64,000 nt of DNA. Source: Turnera subulata. Taxonomy: Eukaryota; Streptophyta; Magnoliopsida; Malpighiales; Passifloraceae. Location: the NCBI GenBank assembly GCA_028386065.3, contig JAKUCV010004765.1:59255-123254 (forward strand), read 5' to 3'. The notes under the pieces were generated by a model. It had not been told where the DNA came from and made no database searches. It saw only the letters and a list, made by a program, of their open reading frames with translations. Positions 35,507-45,888 of this stretch are shown here, piece after piece. Each line of letters begins with the position of its first letter. Positions within the stretch are counted from its first letter, which is position 1. Made by a program: the position numbers and the translations under genes.

Positions 35507-36815
35507 TGGGTTAGTTCAAAGATGTTTGGCATAAGTGTATAAGTGTGATCATATATTGAATCCAAGTTAAATATGCTCATTCCTCTATATTTATGCATAA
35601 TTCGGTTCAATCTTCATGATTATGTATATTTCGGATTATTTAAGTTTCAATGATTTTATGTGATCAAGTTCTAGAAGATTGTGTGGTGGAATAGGTTTAT
35701 ATGCAAAGTAATAGTGATTAGATGTTGCTTTTTATAGACTTAGTGGTTTTGATCCTTATATTTATCTAACCTCCTCTTAGGTAGTCAAAGAAACCTAGTA
35801 TTCTACTGTTTTTTTAAAGCTGCACAGATTGATTCAATTCTCTTGCAACTCTCTCTCTCAAACATGTGAAACTTTAGCTTCACAAAAAGATGTTGTCTGC
35901 TAGTGGATTCTCTTGTATCAAATCTTGACAACGACTACTGAGGAATTTGAACGTTAGCAATTTGGCGCTTAGTCACGCCAAATCTCGATGCACCATCTAT
36001 AGCCGTTGCTTTTGGAGGTTTCCATCCCTTATGCTTTTATATAAGGAGAAGTGTTTGAAGTAATCAAAGAATTGTTTTTAAGAAATCTGAGTTGTATTAA
36101 ACTTTAAATCTTGTTTAACTTGCAATTCTCAAGTGTGCTTAGAAAGTATGATCAATCTTGTAGTGTGCTTAGTTGTAAATCTCTTTGAGTTGGTAACTCA
36201 TTGAAAAAAACGTGAGATTCAAATAGTGTCTGGTAGACGCAGACAAAGGGATAGTCTTATTAGGTTACCATATAGTCAGGGGTGGATCCGGAAATTTCTA
36301 TTGGGGGGCCAAATTTGTAAGAAAAAATTTTGAGGGACGGCCAAAATTATACTTATTAGTATAGATTATAAGAAATGCACAAAATGGTAAAGGAGAAGTG
36401 GAACACACAACTCGAATCCGCGTTTCTATGCTTGAACATTAGACAACGTACCACTAAGCTAAAAGAAATTTCATGTTATTTTATTACCATATATGATACT
36501 CAAAGGATTTTTTTTAGGGGGCCTGTGCCCCTACTTGCCCCCCTGGATCCGTCGCTGTATATAGCAATGCTTGGGGTGAACCTTGTGGTGAGTGAAAGGT
36601 TATAGCTTAGTTTAGGTAAAAGCTTGTTTTGTAGGTTTTGGTTGATTATGTGAAACACTAAGGTTAGAGAGGTATAGAAATATCAAGGTGGACTCCTTGA
36701 GTATTAGATGTACTCCTGAGTGAGGAACCACTATAAATCGTATTCCAAACTTGTCTGTCTTTTTGCTTTAGCACCCTCTTAATTCTTACAATTCAGATAT
36801 AAGTGTGTTTTGACT
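35507..36815 (+). repeat. SIRE/Maximus-like Copia LTR, copy 1 (5' side)
   Basis: Begins near TGGGTTAGTTCAAAGATG and continues through blocks shared with the copies at 37105 and 42871: AAGTTAAATATGCTCATT, TTCTAGAAGATTG, GATGCACCA.TCTATAG.CG and AACCACTATAAATCGT. The hAT MITE at 36277-36557 is inserted in it. The right limit is inferred from where internal-type sequence begins. Confidence 0.65.
36277..36557. mobile_element. hAT-type MITE, 281 bp
   Basis: CAGGGGTGGATCCGG at left and CTGGATCCGTCGCTG at right form inverted ends of the common CAG..GGATCC type. Flanks CATATAGT and TATATAGC agree at 6 of 8 positions, and LTR copy 3 lacks the insert at this place. Confidence 0.75.
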
Positions 36816-37104
36816 TTCCTACTTATCTACATCTGGTTATATTTAGCATGTGCTTCCATAACTACGTTTTGTTGTTTCTTTTTTGTCCTTTTTAGATGCC
36901 AAAAATGGGAGAAAATGGTGACTTTTATGTGATGGTTTGTTGGTAATTATTTTAAGTAACGGTCTACTGGCAATTAGTTATTAGCACACTCCATTTGGAT
37001 ATGTCTTATATTACAAAAATACTTTAGATAAGTGGAGCATAAATTAAGGGGAGGTCTTAGAATCTCTCTTATAGAAAATTTATCATTATCAAAAAGGGAA
37101 AAAA
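36816..37104 (+). mobile_element. Residual 3' internal end and polypurine tract of a Copia element
   Basis: Contains GATGCCAAAAATGGGAGAA, then ATTATCAAAAAGGGAAAAAA at the end, the purine tract that precedes the 3' LTR. The rest of the internal region between the two LTRs has been deleted. The same strip recurs at about 42600-42870. Confidence 0.65.
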
Positions 37105-38449
37105 TGTTAGTCCAAAGATATTCAGCATAAGTATAATCTTATATTTAGTCCAAGTTAAATATGCTCATTAGGATTGAACTTTATGTTTATGCACAATTTG
37201 GTTCAATCTTCACACTTTAAGTTTTAATGATGTTAAAATTTTGGAGTATCATATCTTGGATTTTATATTCCTAGCGATTCCTTTTTGCATGTGATCAAAT
37301 TCTAGAAGACTGATTAATGGGATAGGTTCATGTGCAAAGTGATAGTGATTAGAAGTCACTTTCATGGACTTGGTGGCTTTGATCCTTGTGTTTATCTAAC
37401 CTCCTTCTAGGCAGTCAAAGAAACTTAGTACTCTACTATTTTCGAAAGCTGCATAGATTGATTCATATCTCCTACAATCTCTCTCTCAACGTTTGAATTG
37501 AATTAATATGTGAATTCTTGGACTTTACAAAATCTTGTTGTCTGCTAGTGGAATTTCTTGTGCCAAATCCTAAGAACGACTATTGGAGAATTTAAATGTT
37601 AGTAATTTGGCACCTATCACTCCATTTCTCGATGCACCAATCTATAGTCGTTGCTTTTGGAGGCTTCCATCCCTTATGCTTCTACATATTTGAGAAGTGA
37701 TTGAAGTAATCAAGTAGAACTGCCTTTTGAGAAATTTGAGTTGTATTATTCTTTAAATCTTATTTAACTTTGAGTTCTCAAGTGTGCTTAGGAAGAGTGA
37801 GATCATTCTTATAGTATGCTTAATTTTAGATCTACTAAAGCCAATAACTTATTGAAGAAATTGTGAGATTCAGATAGTGTCTGATAGGAAAAAGGGATAG
37901 TCTTACTGGGTTGTTGTATAGAAAGGCTTGAGTGAATCTTGTGGTGAGTGAAAAATTAATTAGCCTAGCCTAGGTAAAAGCTTGTATTATCAGTTTTGGT
38001 GAGTGAAAAATTATAGCTTAGCCTTGGTAAAACCTTGGACTTCACAAAAAGTTGTTGTCTGCGAGTGTAGTCTCTTGTGTCAAATCTTGACAGCAACTAC
38101 TGAGGAATTTGAAGGTTATTAATTTGGCACTTATCACGCCAAATCTCGATGCACCAATCTATAGCCGTTGCTTTTGGAGGTTTTCATCCCTTATGCTTTT
38201 ATATAAGGAGAAGTATTTGAAGTAATCAAGTAGAACTGCCTTCAAAGAAAACTGAGTTGTATTAAACTTTAAATCTTGTTTAACTTGCGATTCTCAAGTG
38301 TGCTTAGAAAGTACGATTATAGTGTGCTTAATTGTAAATCTCCTTGAGTTGGAACTCATTGAAGAAAGTGTGAGATTCTAATAGTGTTTGGTAGGATAAG
38401 GGGATAGTCTTATTAGGTTACTGTATACTGTATAGCAATGCCTGGGTGA
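37105..38449 (+). repeat. SIRE/Maximus-like LTR, copies 2 and 3 (rearranged)
   Basis: TGTTAGTCCAAAGATATTCAG starts the LTR right after the purine tract. From about 38030 part of the LTR repeats (from TTGGACTTCACAAAAAGTTG), showing an internal duplication. The second LINE then cuts it at 38450, and the LTR continues at 41855. Confidence 0.65.
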
Positions 38450-38498
38450 TGGAACACGGATTAAAGATTTAACGTTCTAGCCGCAATTAAACGGGAGA

Positions 38499-40570
38499 AT
38501 GCCAAATTTGAATGCGCCTCACGCGCGGAGACAAATTAGTAAGTTAGGTAGTGAGACTTGGGAGGGTAGCGGTAGCAATTGTGGGGGTGGGAGGAGCTCC
38601 AGCAGATTCCACCAGAAAGTTCAACCTTCTTTCTTTTCTAGGTGCTCAAGGAATGCGGTGCAGAGAGCTTTGGAGAATCGAAAGGCGGTGAGTGTATTCA
38701 TTGAAAATATTCCGTCATGATGGCATGCTGCTGAACTTTTTACAGAGCTTTCGAAGGTGGGTACAGTTCTAGACGTCTTCATTCCAGGGAGATTGAATAA
38801 ATTGGGCAACCGGTTTGGTTTTGTGAAATTTCTATTTGAAGGTTTGGCGGATGTAATGGTTAAAAAGATCAATGGATCGAAATCTATCAACGGAATGTTG
38901 GTTGCGCATATGGCAAGAAAGAGGTTCGATCTAGTAAGGAAGTCCGGAAAGCAAGATAATTGGAGTAAGATGAAAGAGGTCTCATCTGAGGCTTTGGTCA
39001 AGGTGGGGCGATCATTTGCTCAGGCGGTGCAGAAGTGTGATGTGAAAGGGGCGGAGTAGGGGGAGGAGCTGGGACAAAACCCGAGGAATGTTAACGCATC
39101 TTTCACCTTCAACCCTTCTGAGAGATGTTTTAATATTCTGAGGTCCTGTGTCTTTGGAATAATGAAGGAAGGGTTAAATGCAGAAAACATTCACGAAGGC
39201 TTCAAAGGGATTTTTAACTTAAAAGTTGATGTGAAGAGACTAGGAGGTTGTTATGTTCTAGTGGCTTTTGACTCAAGAAGTGCAACGGATTTGTGCCTTA
39301 AACATAAAAGTGCATGGTGTAATGACCTCTTTGATCTATTGAGGGAATGGGAAGAGGGGGCGGGGGCGGTCCATCGCGAGTGTTGCTTGAATATTTATGG
39401 GTGCCTCCTCATATTTGGTGTGAGGAATTTTTTCAGCAAATATCAATCCGTTTTGGTAGCTTCATCAAACTCTTTAACAGTTTAGAAGGAAGAAATAATC
39501 TGGAAGTGGCTAGGGTGAAGATTTTGACTACCTATAAGAGCCCGATAGATCATTCATTTAAAGTTGTAGTTGGTAACAATCTCTATGATATCAATGCCGT
39601 GGAGGCGCAACCACCATGTTTTCCATGTCAGACGTTTGAAGATCCGGTGGTTAAGGTTGGCTTGCCCCTTCTAACCGTAGCATAGGCGAGAGCTCCAGTG
39701 AGAAGACCAATGGCCTTCCTTCTGGTGAAAAGACTCAAAGGTCGAAAGACCCTTTTGGTATTTTGGAGACAATCAAGGATCTTGGAAAGGGAAAAGGTGC
39801 TTTGGATGTGGAGTCATCCTTTTCAAAATACAATGAGGGTCAGCCGCCAAGGCATATTTTGAGGAGAGAGAATTTCTATAGTAGTAGGGCAAGGGGGATG
39901 TCGAAGTGTCTAGGGGCTGATGAAGATAGTGAGACAATTATACCTGACAGTGTGGCGGCGAAAGGTGATAGGCGTGCTGATAAGGGCGTTGTCTTATATC
40001 CAGTTGTGAGTGATGAACTGGACTTGGGGCTACCAACGTCAATTGCGAGTAGAGAAGGGCCATTCAAAGACAGATTGGGTCTGAAATTAATAGCAGTATG
40101 CTCTCTGCTAGACCTAGGCCAATAAGAGGTAGTGAAACTATTTCAAGTAATGAGGAAAAATTGTCGTCTAAAGATGAACAGGTCGAGATATCTTTAGAAG
40201 AATTGAGAAAACAATTTAACATCCTTATGCATAAGGCTTCTGCCAAAAGGAGTGGTTACTGTAGGAAAATAAAGAAAATCAAGAAGATTGTCCCCGAAGG
40301 TGGCTTGAGATCTCTAGTAACGGGTGATAGCTCCATGCAAGATGGGGAAACTGAGGCAGGTAATGCTCGTGCCTGCATTATGGAGAATTCGGTATGTCTA
40401 TCTAAAGCTACTGAGGTAGAAAAAACCATGGAAATGGGAGAGCTGCTGGGGCTGACAATTGTTGGTGAGATAGGGGACGTAAAAATATGGTGGAACAACT
40501 TATCGAGAAGAAAGGTGAAGAATGGGAGCGGGCGAGAAAAGCTCTTCAAGATGAGCTGTTGGGTTTAGTG
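38499..40570 (+). pseudogene. LINE 2 ORF1 remnant with RRM-like and DUF4283 domains
   Basis: Three segments in one frame (38499-38720, 38757-39059, 39162-39485) are separated by stops, then shifts occur. SVFIENIP, VGTVLDVFIPGR and RFGFVKF (about 38690-38840) are RNP2/RNP1-like motifs of an RNA-recognition motif, known in ORF1 of some plant L1 elements. Downstream, NIYGVPPHIWCEEFF-type sequence (about 39390-39430) is DUF4283-like. The tail to 40570 is Lys/Glu/Ser-rich. It differs from the first LINE, whose ORF1 shows no RRM. Confidence 0.7.
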
Positions 40571-40599
40571 AGTTTATGTGTGAATAATTTATTTTTTAT

Positions 40600-41600
40600 G
40601 TTCAGTATGTTGGCGTGGAATATAAGGGGTTTTGGTTCCACTAAAAAGTGCAATAGTATCAGAGAATTGATGAGAAAAGTCCAGGCGAAGATGGTATTTC
40701 TTTCTGAATCTAAATACCACGGATGGAGCTATGGGGATTATGGCCGTTTGTGGAGAGGGGGTCCTTTTGATTTTGTGGAAGTCGCAGCTGAAGGTAACTG
40801 GGTGGTTTATCTTTATTGTGGGATGTGAATTTTTTTAATTGTTCCAGTCGAAGCCTCGGGAGAAATTAGAGGTTTGTTAGAATCCATCATCACTCTTTAG
40901 GGATTGAAAATATGCTAATAAAAAATCAGTGCTTGTTATTTAAGTGGTTGTGGAGGTTTGTTAGAATCCATCATCACTTTTCTGTTCAGAGTCCTGTTTG
41001 GGCTAGAATTATAAGGAGTAGGTATATTGGTATTTCTAAGTCGTCATGGCCTACTTTCAAGATGGCTGGGTTATCTGGTGTAAGAAGAAACATTATAAAC
41101 CCAGAGGAGGAGGCTAATGGAGGTGCTATTTGTTTGCGGTAGGGGGATTGTAATGGGAGTAAAGAATGGGTTTTATTGGAAGTTCTGGTATGATAGTTGG
41201 TTACCAGACGGTATTCTAAAGGAATTATTTCCTAACCTGTTTTCTTTGTCCTCCAACAAAGTCACAGTAGTGGCTGTTATGCTCCAATCGGTTAATGGTA
41301 AAGGGGAGTGGGTGTTTTCGTGGAGGAGGATTTTTTATTCTTGGGAGGTGGAGGAGTTAGATAATCTTAGAAGTAGAATAGATTGGGTCGATAGTGGATC
41401 TTCTTTCTGCCAGAGGCATGCTGTTGGGCAAAACTGGATAATAGTAAAAGATGTGGGTTGGGTATATCAAACAAATCACGAACTGTGTGGATGGTGGGGT
41501 TTCTTCAATGTTGTGTGGAGCATATGGCTGGTTAGAAACAAGAAGATCTTTGAGGCTACAGATCTGGATTGGGCAGGGTATTGGACTCTGTCTGGATGAG
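40600..41600 (+). pseudogene. LINE 2 ORF2 remnant: endonuclease start joined to zf-RVT region
   Basis: MLAWNIRGFGSTKKCNSIRE (from about 40606) and MVFLSESK start the endonuclease, which breaks off near 40830. From 40912 the sequence is already downstream of the reverse transcriptase: NQCLLFKWLWRF, WARIIRSRY and FYWKFWYDSWLPDG. A roughly 2.5-kb deletion therefore removed most of the nuclease and all of the polymerase. Confidence 0.75.
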
Positions 41601-41854
41601 ATCATTATCCTGGATCAAGGCAATCAATTCAGAATTTTCTTTCTAACTGTCGGCTATGATGTTATGCGCTTATAATTTAAAATCACGAAAAGGTCCCATA
41701 TGTAAGTTAAAGTATGTTTGAAGTTATTGTGTAAATATACGATGGGCCTTGTATGGCTGGTTCTGCAGTCATTCCTCGGATGACTGCTTCTTGTAATCTT
41801 GTTTTTTCAATCTAGAATAAAATCATATAATCGTTTATATATATAAAAAAAAAA

Positions 41855-42110
41855 GTAATTCTTGGGTGAACCTTATGGTGAGTGAAAGATTATAGTTTAG
41901 CCTAGGTAAAAGCTTGTTTTGTAGGTTTTGGTTGATTCTATGAAAAGCTAAGGTTAGGAAAGGCATAAAAATCTCAAGATGGACTTTTTTAGTAGTAGAT
42001 GTACTCCTGAGTAAGGAACCACTATAAATCGTTTGTCCAAACTTGTCTCTCTTTTTGCTTAAACACCTTCTTAATTCTTCCAGTTCAGATACAAGTGTGT
42101 TTTGACATTA
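41855..42110 (+). repeat. Copia LTR, part right of LINE 2
   Basis: Continues the LTR cut at 38449: GGGTGAACCTTATGGTGAG, AGCCTAGGTAAAAGCTTG and GAACCACTATAAATCGT match the end of copy 1. Confidence 0.65.
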
Positions 42111-42870
42111 TTAGGAATAAAGATTTGATTAAGCTAAAAAGAACTACTCACTCCCTATATTAGCCAATTTGGTGTGTTTTATGTCACTCAACCCAACACA
42201 TCTAAGGATGCTCGCATTGAGGTCTTGACCGAAGAATTGAGGAATGTGAAGGAGGTGCTTATTAAGATCAAGGGTATGCTGCCCAAGCTTATGAAGATGT
42301 AAAAAGATCAACTGGACTTGCTAGTCACTAAATTCAATCCTGAGGATGATTCTGTCATCTCTACCTCTACCTCTTCCTCTGATCAGAAAACTAATTATGA
42401 TCTAACCTTTGGGTGACCATTCCTATGATCTGATGCTCCAACTTAATCATGCATGTAGGTTTCATGTTTAGCTAGCACGTTTCCGTTCTATTATTATTTC
42501 CTTTTTTTACTATTATCTACTAGATTTTATCTACTTTTGGACTTGGCATCTTTGATGCCAAATTGTCTGATGTACTACGTTTATCCCACTTATCTATATC
42601 TGCTTATATTTAGCATGTGCTTCCATAACTACGTACTGTTGTTTCTTTTTCGTTCTTTTTGAGATGCCAAAAATGGGAGAAAATGGTGACTTTTATATGA
42701 TGGTTTGTTGGCAATAATTAGAACTAATGATCTATTGGCATTAGTTATTGGCACACTTTGTCTAGATATGTTTTATATTGCAAAAATGCTTTAGATAAGG
42801 GGAGTATATATTAAGGGAGGTCTTTGAATCTCTCTTCTAGGAAGTTTATCATCATAAAAAAAAAGGAGAA
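42111..42870 (+). mobile_element. Copia internal 3' remnant with short coding trace
   Basis: A trace at about 42205-42420 reads ARIEVLTEELRNVKEVLIKI, then a stop and further coding-like sequence. A coiled-coil-like ORF downstream of pol is a feature of SIRE/Maximus elements, but the assignment is tentative. The strip ends in a purine tract (42855-42870) directly before the next LTR. Confidence 0.5.
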
Positions 42871-43680
42871 TATTAGTCCAAAGATATTTAGCATAAATAT
42901 AATCTTATATTAAGTCTAAGTTAAATATGCTCATTAGGATTGAGCTTTGAATTTATGCATGATTTTTGGTTCAATCTTCATGATTTTTTGCATAATTGTG
43001 GATTAATTAAGTTTTAATGATGACAAAACTTTGGAGTATCATATCTTAGATTTTATATATCTAGAGATTCCTTTTTACATGTAATGAAATTCTAGAAGAT
43101 TGTGTAGTAGGATAGGTTTATGTGCAAAGTGATGGTGATTAGAAGTCACTTTTATGGACTGAGTGGCTTTCACCATTGTGTTTATCTAACATCCTCCTAA
43201 ACAGTCAAAAAAACCTAGTACTATATTGTTTTCGAAAGCTGCACGGATTAATTCAATTCTCATACAATTCTCTCTCTCAATGTTTGAATTGAATCAACAT
43301 GTGAAATCTTGGTCTTTAGAAAAACTAGTTGTCTACTAGTGGAGTTTCTTGTGCCAAATCCTTAGAAAGACTGTTGGGGAATTTAAACGTTAGTAATTTG
43401 GCGCCTGCCACTCCAACAGTCGATGCACCAATCTGTAGTCATTGCTTTTGGAGGCTTCTATCCCTTATGCTTCCACATGATGAGAAGCGATTGAAGTAAT
43501 CAAGCAAAACTGCCTTCAGAGAAATCTGAATTGTATTAATCTTTAATTCTTATTCAACTTGCAGTTTTGAAGTGTGCTTAGAAAGAGTGATCATTCTTGT
43601 AATTTGGTCAATTGTAGATTTTCTTGAGCCGGTAACTTTGAAGAAAGAGTGAATTCTTTACCAAATTCACTTGTTAACAA
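42871..43680 (+). repeat. Copia LTR, copy 4 (3' side)
   Basis: Starts TATTAGTCCAAAGATATTTA after the purine tract and follows copies 1 and 2 through GCTCATTAGGATTGA and TCTAGAAGATTGTGTAG. It fades out near 43680, so the 3' end is truncated or diverged. Confidence 0.6.
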
Positions 43681-45185
43681 TACATGTGCCACAATCATAA
43701 CATAATCTACCAGTATATCTCTTGAGTTATAACCTGACGTTCATTGTAATTGTGCCATAAATGTTAGTAAGAGTATCCCGGTGGAAATAATACTGACTTG
43801 GCTACATCGGAGTAACGGTGATAAAACAAGCTTCTTCTTTTTCTTTCATTTTTTTTTTTTAAAAAGTTTTCACGACCGTATCACCCACAGTCCCCAAAAG
43901 AAAAAAACGGTAGTCATTTTCAAGTGCAATTGGATTGAAAACTCAGTACATTAATACGAGTGGCTACAGGGCACGTTCAGGCTAGTTAGAGAAACATCAA
44001 TTAGTCACAACTCACTCACAAAAGCTACCACAGAGCTAATGGTCCCAAAAATGTAGTAGCAAATTATTTAGGGGGAGGGAGGGGGATGATCATGTATGAT
44101 TACAAGATCGTAGCCACTAAAATGTTTCTTTCCATTTATTACGGTAGGTTTGCAACTTAACTGACTTGGCCACCATTACTTCAATTCATAAATGGCTTGG
44201 CCTAATAACATGACCTACATCTAACTAGATTAATTCAACAGTGGATCCCACTTCCCCCACAGGAGAAAAAAAAAATGTGTCCCTTTTTAAAGAAAGATAT
44301 AGGCGTTTACGGCCAAATTTTTGTATATCTACAAATTATGAATTTCAAAGTCTTTCTTTCCAGACTACTACACTCGTCGCGGTCACCAGTAGGTCCCTTT
44401 TACCACAGGCATTTTAGCAGGCACAGTCTCACAATTCAACCAAAAAAAGTTGAAAAATAATACTACCACACTTACCATATAGTTTTCGTAAGTTTGCATT
44501 TAAAAATCTCTTCCCATAATAATTAACCAGGGAGGTTTTGTAATTATAAAATTTGAATAAAAAAAGAGAGAATAACCCTAAGTATAGAAACCCAGGTTAT
44601 ATATATATACGTACCCCCAGGTGGATCAAATGAGGAACTGTCAAAATTAGCTTCAATAATTAAAGGTCAACAGGAATCCCATCCATCTGTCTTTGGGTTA
44701 TTTCAGTCATTTCACCCGCCACCTAAAACGCTCCTCCTTCGAGGAGGAGCCACATTGACATAACGATATGCATCGCCAACCCCCAAAAGAAACCAACACA
44801 CAGGAAAAAAAAAAAGAAAAAAAGAAAAGAAAAGAGAGAGCACATTACTGAAGTTTTTTTCTTTTGTCTTGAAAAAAAAAAAGCGAATAATACAAAGAAA
44901 ATTAAAAAAGAAGGTGACCTACATGGGCCGGCTTTTAACTAAATTTAGCTGTGACAGACAAAAACCAACTAATTATCAGCATCGTCTGGACGTGCAGTGC
45001 AGTGCAGTGCAGGTGTTGATAAATTCCTGAAATATTTTTTTAATAATAATAATAATAGTAATCTTTTAATGGGGGAAGGGGGGAAATGTAATAATTGTAA
45101 AATACAGGTATATGTCATTCTGTGCCACCTTTATTATTAACAGTGGGACACCAAAGTGACACCTCTTACTAGACTCTTTAACCAA
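43681..45185 (+). other. Upstream region of the GT-2 gene
   Basis: AT-rich with poly(A) runs; no coding ORF recognised. TATATATATA occurs at about 44599-44610. A 21-bp perfect palindrome lies at 44730-44750 and a GTGCA run at 44995-45010. The core promoter cannot be fixed. Confidence 0.35.
44730..44750. promoter_or_regulatory. Perfect 9-bp stem palindrome
   Basis: GCTCCTCCT, loop TCG, AGGAGGAGC, about 1.1 kb upstream of the GT-2 start codon. Its role is unknown. Confidence 0.5.
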
Positions 45186-45607
45186 CAAAACCCTACCATA
45201 AAAGAAAGCAAAGAAAAAGAGAAGCCCCCCAAAAGATTCCCCATCCATAGCTGCTACTACACACAGAAGTAAAGCAAAGGGGCAAAGCGAAATGAGGAGG
45301 GAATAGAAAAATAAAAGAGAATTTACTATTTAAGAAAAGGAAACAACTTCTTTGACACTGACAAGCAGATCCCACAACCCCCCCACCCCCCCCCCACAAA
45401 ACCCTACCATAAAAGAAAGCAAAGAAAAAGAGAAGCCCCCCAAAAGATTCCCCATCCATAGCTGCTACTACACACAGAAGTAAAGCAAAGGGGCAAAGCG
45501 AAATGAGGAGGGAATAGAAAAATAAAAGAGAATTTACTATTTAAGAAAAGGAAACAACTTCTTTGACACTGACAAGCAGATCCCACAACCCCCCCCCCCC
45601 CCCCCCC
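45186..45607. repeat. 211-bp direct tandem duplication in the GT-2 leader/promoter
   Basis: Two copies, from ACAAAACCCTACCATAAAAG to CAGATCCCACAACC plus a C run, show no difference outside the C runs. Each C-rich junction marks a copy end (45379-45396 and 45589-45607). This suggests recent origin or an assembly artefact. Confidence 0.9.
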
Positions 45608-45715
45608 TCCCTTCCCTTTCCCTTCCCTTCACTTCCCCCCACAAAAATAAAAATTATTAAATTCACCACACAATCGTAACCCATCTTCATTAACCCCCCA
45701 AAAAAAAAAGTTATA

Positions 45716-45798
45716 ATGAAAACCCTCCACTGATTTCACCATCTCCCTCTTTTTCCTTTGCTTCAATGATATTTTTTCATTTTTTCCCTGGCTTATAA
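45716..45798 (+). other. Two upstream ORFs in the GT-2 leader
   Basis: ATG 45716 opens a 5-codon uORF (ends 45733) and ATG 45766 opens a 10-codon uORF (MIFFHFFPGL, ends 45798). Both end before the main ATG at 45889. They may restrain translation if the transcript starts upstream of them, which is likely but not shown. Confidence 0.35.
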
Positions 45799-45888
45799 TT
45801 TTTTTTTTTTTTGGGTTTATAGCAAAACACTGCAAGTAACTGAGGAGTTTAGAGGAAAGAGGAGGGAAAGATAGAAAGGGGGAGTCCC

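Larger units (their letters stand above)
38450..41854 (+). mobile_element. Second L1-type LINE, internally deleted
   Basis: It interrupts the Copia LTR: GCAATGCCTGGGTGA (38435-38449) at left and GTAATTCTTGGGTGA (41855-41869) at right agree at 12 of 15 positions and act as the TSD. The element ends with AATAAA (about 41816), then an A tail just before the right TSD. At 3.4 kb it lacks the whole reverse transcriptase region. Confidence 0.8.

Noticed and set aside
36375..36605. 76-codon plus-strand ORF
   Set aside because: Falls across the hAT MITE end and LTR sequence, with no domain.
45066..45586. Three minus-strand ORFs with identical peptides
   Set aside because: Created by the 211-bp duplication; low complexity and antisense to the GT-2 leader.
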